Shown: piece by piece, positions 1 through 6,499 of the stretch
Numbering within the stretch: position 1 is the stretch's first letter
Layout of the letters: each line of letters starts with the position of its first letter
Origin: CAZGTQ01 sp964528575
GTDB lineage: Bacteria; Planctomycetota; UBA1135; GCA-002686595
Reading direction: 5' to 3'
Length of the DNA stretch: 9,242 nucleotides
Assembly (NCBI GenBank): GCA_964528575.1
Contig: CAZGTQ010000197.1
Coordinates: 1 to 9,242, forward strand
The notes under the pieces: generated by a model
Told to the model about the DNA's origin: nothing
Seen by the model: the letters and a program-made list of their open reading frames with translations, nothing else
Databases searched by the model: none
Position numbers and translations under genes: made by a program

Positions 1-1385
1 ATCGAGCCCGCGACGCCGAGCCCGCGGCCCCAGGGGAGCTTGCCGTAGCGCTCCTTCCAGCCGCTCGCCTTCTCGACGAGGTCGAGGCACTCGCCGAAGC
101 CGCTCGACGTGATGCGCTGGCCGTTGACCGTGCGCGTGTGCTCGCCCTGCCAGTTGCGCCGGCGCAGCTCGATCGGATCGATGCCGAGCTCGTGCGCGAG
201 CTCGTCGAGCTGCACCTCGAACGCGAAACGCGGCTGCACCGAGCCGTGGCCGCGCTTGGGCCCGCACGGCGGCTTGTTCGTGAAGACGCGCGTCGAGTCG
301 AACCGGTACGCCGGCATGTCGACGGGGCCGGTGAGGAGCTGGCCGGCGTAGTACGTCGTCACCAGGCCGAACGAGCTGTACGCGCCGCCGTCGATCAGGA
401 TCTGCGCGTCGACGGCGGTGAGCTTGCCTTCCTTCGTCGCGCCCGTGCGGTAGCGCATCTGCATCGGGTGGCGGCCGCGGTGCGCGTAGAAGACCTCCTC
501 GCGCGTCCACAGCATCTTGACCGGCCGCCCGGTCTTCATCGCGAGCTTCGCGACGCAGAACTCGAGCGAGAACGGGTCGGACTTGCCGCCGAACGCGCCG
601 CCCAGGCACGGCTGCACGACGCGGATCTTGCTCTCCGGCAGCTCGAGCACGCGCGCGAGCGCCTTCTGCACGTAGTGCGTGATCTGCGTCGACGACCACA
701 CGGTCAGGAGGCCGTCGGCGGAATGGCGCGCGACCGCGCAGTGCGGCTCGATCGCCGCGTGCGTGCTGCCGTGGAAGGAGTACTCGCCCTCGACGACGAC
801 GTCCGAGCGCTCGAGCTCGCCGTCGACGTCGCCGAACTCGAGCCGCACGTGCTTCGACACGTTGCCCTTGCTCGGCTTGCCATCGGGCGAAGGGTGGATC
901 GCCGGCTCGCCGCGCTCGAGCGCCTCGCGCGGGTCGAGGAACGCGTGCAGCGGCTCGTACTCGACGCGGATCAGCTCGAGCGCCGCGTTCGCCGTGTCCT
1001 CGTCGACCGCCGCGACCGCCGCGACCTCGTCACCGATGAACCGCACGCGGTCGACCGCGAGCGCGTTCTCGTCCGGCGTCCACGGGATCACGCCGTACTT
1101 GATCGGGAGCTCGTCGCCCGTGAGCACCGCGTGCACGCCGGGGAGCGCGAGCGCCGCGCTCGCGTCGATCGACACGATCCGCGCGTGGGCGTGCGGGCTG
1201 CGCAGCGTCTTCGCGTGCAGCATCCCCGGCAGCACGATGTCGTCGGCGTACACCGCGTGACCGGTCGCCTTGGCGAGCCCGTCGATCTTGCGCAGCGGCT
1301 TGCCGACGACGCGGAAGCCTTCTCCCGCACCGCCCTCGCCGTCGCCCCAGGGCGGACCGGGGCCGTGGTTCGTGCGCGCGCCCAT
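1..1385 (-). CDS. Molybdopterin-binding catalytic subunit of a xanthine dehydrogenase/aldehyde oxidase-family hydroxylase (5' part, runs off left edge)
   Basis: Large subunit of a molybdenum hydroxylase, which binds the Mo-molybdopterin cofactor and hydroxylates or dehydroxylates an aromatic, purine or aldehyde substrate in the cytoplasm. The ATG at 1385 starts 461 visible residues; the family is usually 700-800, so the C-terminal part, with the catalytic Glu, lies outside the window. Residues about 27-150 fit the a/b hammerhead domain (RSPHAHARI at 62-70, the FIGDEVAAVAA stretch near 117-127). The Mo-cofactor domain follows, with EPH at 213-215, SSTQ at 231-234, the loop GGAFGGK at 262-268 and PPCGPKRGHG at 372-381. 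That last motif and the overall pattern recall the alpha subunit of 4-hydroxybenzoyl-CoA reductase, but the substrate cannot be fixed from sequence alone. The start overlaps the stop of the 2Fe-2S gene (TGATG), and an AAGG lies 4 bases upstream, so translation is probably coupled. No FAD subunit is visible. Confidence 0.93.
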   Translation of the reverse strand, partial: MGARTNHGPGPPWGDGEGGAGEGFRVVGKPLRKIDGLAKATGHAVYADDIVLPGMLHAKTLRSPHAHARIVSIDASAALALPGVHAVLTGDELPIKYGVIPWTPDENALAVDRVRFIGDEVAAVAAVDEDTANAALELIRVEYEPLHAFLDPREALERGEPAIHPSPDGKPSKGNVSKHVRLEFGDVDGELERSDVVVEGEYSFHGSTHAAIEPHCAVARHSADGLLTVWSSTQITHYVQKALARVLELPESKIRVVQPCLGGAFGGKSDPFSLEFCVAKLAMKTGRPVKMLWTREEVFYAHRGRHPMQMRYRTGATKEGKLTAVDAQILIDGGAYSSFGLVTTYYAGQLLTGPVDMPAYRFDSTRVFTNKPPCGPKRGHGSVQPRFAFEVQLDELAHELGIDPIELRRRNWQGEHTRTVNGQRITSSGFGECLDLVEKASGWKERYGKLPWGRGLGVAGS

Positions 1386-1984
1386 CAGGCCTTCCCGTCG
1401 CTCGCGCCCGAGCGCGGCCACGGGCTCCCGTTGTCCGCCGCCGGCCGGCCCGCCGCCCACGCCGGCGCCTGCGGCTCGTCCGCTGCGCCGACGGTCTCGG
1501 CGACGGCGAGCTCGACCGCCTGGACGATCTGCGTGTAGCCGGTGCAGCGGCAGAGGTTGCCGGAGAGCGCCTCGCGGATCTGCGCGCGCGTCGGCCGCGG
1601 CGTCTCGTCGAGCAGCGCGCGCGCCGAGAGCATCATGCCGGGCTGGCAGAAGCCGCACTGGAGCGCGCCGCAGCGGTCGAACGCGTCCTGGACCGGGTCG
1701 GCGCCGTCGCCGCCCGCGGCGCGGTGGGCGGGCATCAGCCCCTCGATCGTGCGCACCGCCCGCCCCTCGGCGAGCGTCGCGAGCAGCAGGCACGAGAGCA
1801 CCGGCTCGCCGTCGAGCAGCACCGTGCACGCTCCGCAATCGCCCTTGTCGCAGCCCTGCTTCGAGCCGGTCAGCCCCAGCTCGTAGCGCAACACCTCGAG
1901 CAGCGTCCAATGGGCCGGAGCGGCGACGCGCACCGCGTCCCCGTTCACGTCGAGGCCCATCACGTTCAGACTCGGTCCGCGCAT
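1385..1984 (-). CDS. 2Fe-2S subunit of the molybdenum hydroxylase (CoxS/HcrC type)
   Basis: Small electron-transfer subunit that passes electrons from the Mo site through two [2Fe-2S] clusters. From the ATG at 1984 it has 199 residues. The plant-type ferredoxin domain has Cys45, Cys50, Cys53 and Cys65 (GCDKGDCGAC then C). The C-terminal helical cluster domain has Cys110 and Cys113 (CGFC) plus Cys145 and Cys147 (CRCTGY). All eight ligands are present, so it should be functional. Residues after about 165 are a Pro/Ala/Gly-rich tail longer than in typical members of about 160 residues. The start is uncertain: the candidates are TTG at 2020, ATG at 1984 and ATG at 1960, none with a good Shine-Dalgarno, and the ATG at 1984 sits at the foot of a perfect hairpin. 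The core VNGD motif begins just after the ATG at 1960. The gene is translationally coupled to the catalytic subunit downstream. Confidence 0.93.
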   Translation of the reverse strand: MRGPSLNVMGLDVNGDAVRVAAPAHWTLLEVLRYELGLTGSKQGCDKGDCGACTVLLDGEPVLSCLLLATLAEGRAVRTIEGLMPAHRAAGGDGADPVQDAFDRCGALQCGFCQPGMMLSARALLDETPRPTRAQIREALSGNLCRCTGYTQIVQAVELAVAETVGAADEPQAPAWAAGRPAADNGSPWPRSGASDGKA

Positions 1985-2004
1985 CGCGGCGATTTTCGCC
2001 GCGA
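1984..2004. repeat. Perfect 9-bp inverted repeat with 3-base loop
   Basis: TCGCGGCGA at 1984-1992 and its exact reverse complement TCGCCGCGA at 1996-2004 flank a three-base loop. On the minus strand the stem ends on the A of the candidate ATG at 1984, so in mRNA it could hide or modulate a start of the 2Fe-2S gene. There is no T-run after it in either direction, so it is not a standard intrinsic terminator. It could also be an operator or a processing site. The structure is certain; the role is inferred. Confidence 0.6.
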
Positions 2005-2042
2005 CCCCGCGATGGAACAAGGGTTGCGGCCCGTTTGGGGCT

Positions 2043-2066
2043 GCAGCGGCGTGCCGCAGCGGCGTG
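2043..2066. repeat. Direct repeat of an 11-mer, 13-bp period
   Basis: GCAGCGGCGTG occurs at 2043-2053 and again at 2056-2066, separated by CC. It lies in the gap between the stop of the secreted-protein gene (2082) and the molybdenum hydroxylase genes. It could be a tandem binding site upstream of that operon or simply low-complexity GC-rich sequence. Next to it, GGGCT/AGCCC at 2071-2082 makes a tight inverted repeat at the stop codon of the upstream gene, without a T-run. Confidence 0.35.
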
Positions 2067-2081
2067 ATGGGGGCTCCAGCC

Positions 2082-3263
2082 CTACTCCGACGGCTTGTAG
2101 CGCTTGCCCTTGCGAAAGAACTCGCTCAGCCGCACGAGCACGTCGTCGGCCACGAGCTCGCGCAGGACCGCCACCTGGTCGTCGGGGTGCGGCTCGAAGC
2201 CGGGGATCAGCACCCACGAGGTGAACTCGCCCTCCTTCGTCGTGATGCGCCCCTTCTCGAGGATCACCTTGCGCAGCCCTTCGAGCAGCTTCGGCAGCTC
2301 CTCGGGGTGGTGTCGCGCGAAGAAGCGCACCGTGCCCCACGCGAGCTGCGCCGGGTCGTTGTCGAACTTGCCGCGCGTCCAGTCCGCGAGCTCGCGCATC
2401 GCGAGCGGCTCGTTCTTGCGCTCTTCGAAGCGCCGCCGCAGGTCGCCCTCCCACGCGGTGTGCTCGGTCGCCCAGACGAACTCGGCGCGGTACGGGTAGC
2501 AGTAGATCGCGTCCAGGATCTCGTACTCGAAGTGCCACGCGAGGCCCATCTCGAGCCAGAACGGTTGGGCGCCGAAACGACGCAGCGCGAGCAGTTGCGC
2601 CGTGCGGTTGACGAGCTCGTTCCGCGGGTCCCACTCCTCCTGGCCCGAGAGGCGCTCGATCCACGCCGCGCAGAGCGGCTCGCGCAGCACGAAGCCCGCG
2701 AGACTGCGCGCCTCGCGCGTCCAGCCCGCCAGGTACGCGTGGCGCTGGGCGAGGAAGTCGAGCAACGAGGAGTAGTCGTCGACGTCGGTGACCTGCAGGA
2801 CGACCGCGGTCTCGACGTCGCGGGGGGCGTCCGCGGCGCGGGGGCCGGTCGTCGGGCCGGCCACCGGCAGCGGCAGGAGCGCGTCGAATCGCTCGCAGAC
2901 CTTTGCGACGAGCTCGAGCTCCTTGCGCGCGTTCTTCTTGTGCTCGGGCAGCACGAGCAGGACCCGCCCGTCGTCGTTCAGCTCCAACCGGTACTCGTGC
3001 GGCACGACCCAGGGGGCCCACGCGCGTGCCGCGTCGGCCGGTGCCTGACCGGCTTCGGCGCCGAGCTCCGCGAGCGAGAGCAGCTTGCCGCGCCAGCGGA
3101 TCTCGAGCTCGGCGAGCTGTTTCGCCAGCTCCTCCGCCAGCTCGTCGGCGAGCTCGTCGGCGGCCTCGTCGGCGGCGCGCAGCACGGGAGCGGGCGAGGC
3201 CGCGGGCGCCGCGAGCGCGACGAGCAGGGCGAGGGGTGCGAGGGGTGCGAGCAGTGCGATCAT
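2082..3263 (-). CDS. Secreted gluzincin-peptidase-like protein with degenerate NExxN motif
   Basis: Predicted exported protein of 393 residues; no exact family name recognised. The ATG at 3263 is chosen because AAGGAG lies 9 bases upstream and the protein then opens with a hydrophobic signal peptide (residues 1 to about 26, cleavage near PAASPA). Residues 31-52 are an Ala/Asp/Glu/Leu repeat (ADELADELAEEL) likely to form a helix or coiled coil. In the middle is NELVN at 215-219, then 18 residues, then Glu238 in WLEMGLAWHFE. This matches the HExxH-X18-E layout of gluzincin zinc peptidases (M1 spacing) and the W-x-x-x-GLA-x-x-x-E segment of DUF1570/peptidase-MA-like proteins, except that both zinc-binding His are Asn. 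It is therefore probably not a zinc peptidase now. A conserved-looking aromatic stretch follows (YCYPYR near 254-259, WATEHTAW at 264-271). It has its own 120-base leader and lies between the HDOD gene and the molybdenum hydroxylase genes. The open frame extends to 3359, but that extension has no support. Confidence 0.85.
   Translation of the reverse strand: MIALLAPLAPLALLVALAAPAASPAPVLRAADEAADELADELAEELAKQLAELEIRWRGKLLSLAELGAEAGQAPADAARAWAPWVVPHEYRLELNDDGRVLLVLPEHKKNARKELELVAKVCERFDALLPLPVAGPTTGPRAADAPRDVETAVVLQVTDVDDYSSLLDFLAQRHAYLAGWTREARSLAGFVLREPLCAAWIERLSGQEEWDPRNELVNRTAQLLALRRFGAQPFWLEMGLAWHFEYEILDAIYCYPYRAEFVWATEHTAWEGDLRRRFEERKNEPLAMRELADWTRGKFDNDPAQLAWGTVRFFARHHPEELPKLLEGLRKVILEKGRITTKEGEFTSWVLIPGFEPHPDDQVAVLRELVADDVLVRLSEFFRKGKRYKPSE
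3231..3257. repeat. Short tandem repeat in the signal-peptide coding region
   Basis: GAGGGGTGC occurs twice in tandem (3231-3239, 3240-3248), followed by an imperfect third unit, GAGCAGTGC (3249-3257). On the coding strand it encodes the Leu-Ala-Pro repeats (ALLAPLAPLA) in the signal peptide of the secreted protein. Slippage here would alter the hydrophobic core by three residues per unit and would keep the frame. Confidence 0.5.
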
Positions 3264-3272
3264 TCCGTCGGG

Positions 3273-3278
3273 CTCCTT
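3273..3278 (-). promoter_or_regulatory. Ribosome-binding site of the secreted protein
   Basis: AAGGAG on the minus strand, 9 bases before the ATG at 3263. It decides the start against the longer frame opening at 3359, and it places a signal peptide directly at the N-terminus. Confidence 0.75.
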
Positions 3279-3284
3279 CGGGGG

Positions 3285-3317
3285 CGTTCGCAGGGTTAAC
3301 GGACGCCCCGGCGAACG
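3285..3317. repeat. Inverted repeat in the leader of the secreted-protein gene
   Basis: CGTTCGC at 3285-3291 pairs with GCGAACG at 3311-3317 across a 19-base loop that contains the palindrome GTTAAC. It lies immediately upstream of the ribosome-binding site, in the 120-base gap behind the HDOD gene. It could be an mRNA leader hairpin or an operator. I see no convincing -35/-10 pair nearby. Confidence 0.35.
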
Positions 3318-3364
3318 GTTTCCCTCCCTGCGCCCGCTTTTTTGTCGCCCCAACGGCACCGACC

Positions 3365-3389
3365 GCGATCAGGCAGGCGGCGATCAGGC
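3365..3389. repeat. 10-bp direct repeat across the HDOD stop codon
   Basis: GCGATCAGGC occurs at 3365-3374 and at 3380-3389. The second copy contains the stop codon (TGA, 3386-3384 on the minus strand) of the HDOD gene. It may be a recent small duplication at the gene end; in-frame readthrough is not implied. A run of six T on the plus strand (3338-3343) lies further downstream of the gene but reads as A on the transcript, so it is not a terminator. Confidence 0.3.
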
Positions 3390-4247
3390 CGCGCGCGAGC
3401 CGGCCCCGTAGCAGGCGAGCACCGTCCCGAGGTCCGCGGCGACCCCGCTCGCGTACGCGTCGAACGTTTCGCGCGTCATCCCGAAGTCGGCCAGCGCCGC
3501 GTCGAGATCGGGCGCGGCGCGGTCGGTCGTGCCCGCTCCCACGCTGATCGCGACGCAATCGGCGAGCCGCACGACGCGGCACACGGCGCGGGCGCGCTCG
3601 TTCTCGACCTCGTCCGGCGCGTGGTGGGAGTGGACCGCCTCCTCGATCGTCGCCGGCAGCTTCCAGCTCCGCGCGACGAGGCCGCCCAGGTGCGCATGGT
3701 TGATGCGCAGCGTCGCGTTCTCGGCCTCGATCCAGGAGAGCCCCTGCTCCTCGCGCTGCTCGCGCAGGTGGCGCGACAGGTGCGGCGGTAGGAAGCGGCC
3801 CAGGATCAGCTTGCCGATGTCGTGCAGGAGCGCCGCGGCGAAGGACTCCGGCGGCGGCTCCGTGCCGGTCACCTCGGCCGCGCGCTGCGCCGCGAGCGCG
3901 GCGCACACCGAATGGCGGAAGAGCCCGCCCTCGGCGATGTCGTAGGCGGGCAGCGCCTGCATCAGCTCGTGCTTCAGGCGCGCGCCGACGGCGAGCGAGA
4001 GCACCGTGCCGGCGCCGACCCGGCCGACGGCGTCGCGGATCGTGTTGACCTCGACGCGTGCCCCGCTGACCGCGGAGTTCGCGAGGCCGAGCAGCATGCC
4101 GGCGAGCGCCTGGTCGAACGAGATCGCCGCGACGATCTCGTCGAGGTCCCATTCGGGCTGGGCGACGAGCGAGGCGAGGCGGGTCGTGGACGCCGGCAGC
4201 GGCTCCAGCTCTTGTGCCTCGGACACGAGGGCGCGGACGTCGATCAT
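3384..4247 (-). CDS. HDOD domain protein
   Basis: Single-domain HDOD protein of 287 residues, cytoplasmic, of the class found in bacterial signalling and stress regulation. HDOD proteins are related to HD phosphohydrolases but generally lack proven hydrolase activity. It opens with the usual LEPLPASTTRLASL segment (residues 14-27), and the HDOD fold spans about 12-215. Visible landmarks are His112 (RHS), LLHDIGKL with His142-Asp143, HAH at 184-186, WKLP at 195-198 and a His-rich end (HSHH, 206-209). The HD pair is retained, so a residual metal site is possible. No receiver, GGDEF or EAL domain is attached, so any signal input must come from a partner. The start at 4247 is preferred because AAAGGAG lies 12 bases upstream, although that spacing is long; the alternative ATG at 4277 adds MPTPKELAFP and has no ribosome-binding site. 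The gene follows recQ by 68 bases (38 with the longer start) on the same strand and is probably co-transcribed. Confidence 0.92.
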   Translation of the reverse strand: MIDVRALVSEAQELEPLPASTTRLASLVAQPEWDLDEIVAAISFDQALAGMLLGLANSAVSGARVEVNTIRDAVGRVGAGTVLSLAVGARLKHELMQALPAYDIAEGGLFRHSVCAALAAQRAAEVTGTEPPPESFAAALLHDIGKLILGRFLPPHLSRHLREQREEQGLSWIEAENATLRINHAHLGGLVARSWKLPATIEEAVHSHHAPDEVENERARAVCRVVRLADCVAISVGAGTTDRAAPDLDAALADFGMTRETFDAYASGVAADLGTVLACYGAGSRAA

Positions 4248-4259
4248 GGGGAACGCGAG

Positions 4260-4266
4260 CTCCTTT
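4260..4266 (-). promoter_or_regulatory. Probable ribosome-binding site of the HDOD gene
   Basis: AAAGGAG on the minus strand, 12 bases before the ATG at 4247 and inside the frame opened by the ATG at 4277. It favours the shorter start, but the spacing is longer than ideal. Confidence 0.5.
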
Positions 4267-4315
4267 GGTGTCGGCATCGGCCGCGCCCCGGCTGGACTCG
4301 AGCGGAAACGGCCTT

Positions 4316-6223
4316 TTACGCGGAGCTCCCGCCGCCGCGCGTCCGCAGCCACGTCTCGATCGCCTCGAGGAACGGCGGGCCGAGGTCCGCCGCCTTCTTG
4401 TCGCCGACGCCGCGCAGCGCGCGGAACGCCGCGAGGTCGCGCGGCTTGCGCGCCGCCATCTGCGCGAGCGTCCGGTCGCCGAAGACGATGTACGGCGGCA
4501 CCCCGCGCTCGCGCGCGAGCTCGCGCCGCACGCCGCGCAGGTGCTCGAACAGCGCCTCGTCGATCGGCGGATCGCCCGCTTCGACCCGCGGCGCGCCGGC
4601 GCCCTTGCGCGCGGGACGGCCGAGCGGCTGCACGACGAGCGTGACGGCGCGCTCGCCGCGCAGGACCTCGACGCCGCTCTTCGACAGGAACAGCGTCGGG
4701 TAGCGCCCGCTCGACACGCGCAGGTGCCCGGCGCCGACGAGCTGATCGATCCAGCCGCGGATCTCGCGCACGTCGTGCTTCGCGAGCAGGCCGTACGTGC
4801 TCACGTGCTCGTGTCCCGCGCGTCGCACGCCCGCGGTGTTCGCGCCGCGCAGCACGTCGCACACGTGCGCGGCCCCGTAGCGCTGCTCGCAGTGCACCAC
4901 GCACGAGAGGATCTTCTGCGCGATGACCAGCGCGTCCTCGACCTGCGCGAGCTCGCCCAGGCACACGTCGCACGCGCCGCAGCCGTTCCCCGCGCTCTCG
5001 TCGTCGGGTCCCCACGCTTGCCCGAAGTGCTCGACGAGCGCCCGGTGGCGGCAGATCCCGCCCGTCGCGAAGCGCAGCATCTCGCCGACGCGCTCGATCG
5101 CCGCCTCGAGCGTCTCGGGGTCGCTCTCGCCCTGCGCGCGCTCGAGCAGCCCGCGCCAACTGTGGAAGTCGCCCGCCGAGAAGAAGAGCACGCACTCCGC
5201 GGGCAGCCCGTCGCGCCCCGCGCGGCCGGTCTCCTGGCTGTACTGCTCCATGCCCTTGGGCAGCGCCGCGTGCGCGACGAAGCGCACGTCGGGCCGGTCG
5301 ATGCCCATCCCGAACGCGACCGTCGCGACGATGACGTCGATCTCCTCGGCCTGGAACGCGTCCTGCGTCCGCCGCCGCTCGTCGGCCGGCATGCCCGCGT
5401 GGTAGTGCGCGGCCCGCACGGCATGGCCGCGAAGCTGCGCCGCGAGCTCCTCGGTGTCCTTGCGCGAGATGCAGTAGACGATGCCCGCCTCGTTCTGGTG
5501 GCGCTCGACCAGGCCCAGGACCTGGCGCAGGAGGTCGCCGCGCTGGCGCACGCGGTAGGTCAGGTTCGGCCGGTCGCAGCGCCCGACGAGCACGTCGGGC
5601 TCGGCGAGGCCGAGCTGGCGCACGATGTCCTCGCGCACGCGCTGCGTCGCCGTCGCCGTGAACGCGTGGAGCGGGACCTGCGGCAGGCGCCGGCGGATCT
5701 CGCCGAGCTGGCGGTACTCCGGCCGGAAGTCGTGGCCCCAGTGGCTGATGCAGTGCGCCTCGTCGACCGCGACCGCGGCGACCCCGCGCTCGGCGAGCCG
5801 CTCGAGGAAGCCGTCGAGCGCGAGCCGCTCGGGCGACACGAACAAGAGGTCGAGCTCGCCTGCCTCGAGCGCCCGGTGCACCGCGCGTCGCTCGTGCGTG
5901 CTCTGGTCGCTCGCGAGCATCGCCGCGGCGACCCCGTTCGCGACGAGCCCGTCGACCTGGTCCTTCATCAGGGAGAGCAGCGGGCTGACGACGACCGTCA
6001 GGCCCGGCCGCACGAGGGCGGGCGCCTGGTAGACCAGGCTCTTGCCGCCGCCGGTCGGGAGCACCAGGAGCAGGTCGCCGCCGCCGAGGATCGCGCGCAT
6101 CGCGCGCTCCTGCAGCGGGCGCAACTCGCGGAAGCCCCACGTGTGGTCGATCGCGTCGAGCAGCGTCTCGAACGCGACCGGCGCGGCGCTGGCCGCCGCG
6201 CGCGCCGCGACGGGGGCTCTCAC
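4316..6223 (-). CDS. recQ: ATP-dependent DNA helicase RecQ
   Basis: 3'-5' superfamily 2 DNA helicase acting in recombination, replication-fork restart and repair. It has 635 residues against about 610 in E. coli. All expected parts are present in order. The helicase core has FRELRPLQ at 31-38 (motif 0), the Walker A TGGGKS at 57-62, DEAH at 154-157 followed by CISHWGHDFRPEY, TATAT near 189-193, and QETGRAGRDG at 330-339 (motif VI, arginine finger). The zinc-binding subdomain has Cys391, Cys415, Cys418 and Cys421. The RQC winged helix covers about 425-535, and a single HRDC domain about 556-630 (GVPPYIVFGDRTL, LRGVGDKKA). The start is GTG at 6223, with GGAGG 5 bases upstream; no ATG is available near it. 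The first 15 residues are an Ala-rich leader. It is the first gene of the leftward run and is followed by the HDOD gene. The stop is TAA. Confidence 0.97.
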   Translation of the reverse strand: MRAPVAARAAASAAPVAFETLLDAIDHTWGFRELRPLQERAMRAILGGGDLLLVLPTGGGKSLVYQAPALVRPGLTVVVSPLLSLMKDQVDGLVANGVAAAMLASDQSTHERRAVHRALEAGELDLLFVSPERLALDGFLERLAERGVAAVAVDEAHCISHWGHDFRPEYRQLGEIRRRLPQVPLHAFTATATQRVREDIVRQLGLAEPDVLVGRCDRPNLTYRVRQRGDLLRQVLGLVERHQNEAGIVYCISRKDTEELAAQLRGHAVRAAHYHAGMPADERRRTQDAFQAEEIDVIVATVAFGMGIDRPDVRFVAHAALPKGMEQYSQETGRAGRDGLPAECVLFFSAGDFHSWRGLLERAQGESDPETLEAAIERVGEMLRFATGGICRHRALVEHFGQAWGPDDESAGNGCGACDVCLGELAQVEDALVIAQKILSCVVHCEQRYGAAHVCDVLRGANTAGVRRAGHEHVSTYGLLAKHDVREIRGWIDQLVGAGHLRVSSGRYPTLFLSKSGVEVLRGERAVTLVVQPLGRPARKGAGAPRVEAGDPPIDEALFEHLRGVRRELARERGVPPYIVFGDRTLAQMAARKPRDLAAFRALRGVGDKKAADLGPPFLEAIETWLRTRGGGSSA

Positions 6224-6228
6224 GTCGT

Positions 6229-6233
6229 CCTCC
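6229..6233 (-). promoter_or_regulatory. Ribosome-binding site of recQ
   Basis: GGAGG on the minus strand, 5 bases before the GTG at 6223. It fixes the non-ATG start, since the open frame continues far upstream without a usable Met. Confidence 0.8.
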
Positions 6234-6433
6234 GCCCGGTCGTCGAACGCGCTCGGGGCCGCCCGGCCGCGGGTGGGGAGCGCGTCGTCCGGAACGCCGA
6301 CCGGACGCTCGTGCTCGGGCTGCTCGCGCTGGGGAGCACGGCGCTCGGCGTCGGGGACGAAAGGCAGGTGCTGCGGATCCACGGGGTGCGTTGCGAGTCG
6401 AGCATGCCCGCTGGACCGGGCTCGATCTCGTTC

Positions 6434-6472
6434 GGTTGCAACCTCATCGCGCGCGAGCCGGCCTTGCAAGGC
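6434..6472. promoter_or_regulatory. Paired TTGCAA-centred palindromes, candidate operator
   Basis: GGTTGCAACC (6434-6443) is a perfect 10-bp palindrome, and GCCTTGCAAGGC (6461-6472) is a perfect 12-bp palindrome. They share the core TTGCAA and their centres are 28 bp apart. They lie upstream of the DUF1294 start and within the divergent promoter region. Two like-cored palindromes are what a dimeric regulator would bind, but no regulator can be named and none is encoded in the window. The repeats are certain; function is inferred. Confidence 0.4.
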
Positions 6473-6493
6473 TGCGCCCGCGCTTTCCCCCGC

Positions 6494-6499
6494 TACACT
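6494..6499 (+). promoter_or_regulatory. Possible -10 box (TACACT) for the DUF1294/hydrolase transcript
   Basis: TACACT lies 10 bases before the TTG start at 6510. If used, transcription would begin almost at the start codon, giving a near-leaderless mRNA. That would fit the lack of a ribosome-binding site there. No good -35 box is seen at 16-18 bases; TTGCAA at 6464-6469 is 24 bases away. This is weak evidence. Confidence 0.25.

Noticed and set aside
138..1538. Long plus-strand frame opposite the molybdenum hydroxylase genes
   Set aside because: It is the mirror of the minus-strand Mo and 2Fe-2S genes, whose motifs and eight cysteines are unmistakable. The plus frame is Arg/Ala/Val repeats with no recognisable domain.
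2071..2084. GGGCT/AGCCC inverted repeat at the stop of the secreted-protein gene as an intrinsic terminator
   Set aside because: The loop is only two bases and no T-run follows on the minus strand.
3333..3350. Run of six T at 3338-3343 as a terminator
   Set aside because: It would need a plus-strand transcript ending there, but the genes on both sides are on the minus strand, where the run is A. No GC stem directly precedes it.
6220..6447. Minus-strand small frame of 75 codons upstream of recQ
   Set aside because: Its Ser/Thr/Arg/Pro-rich composition is typical of an out-of-frame shadow. It has no ribosome-binding site and overlaps the recQ start region.
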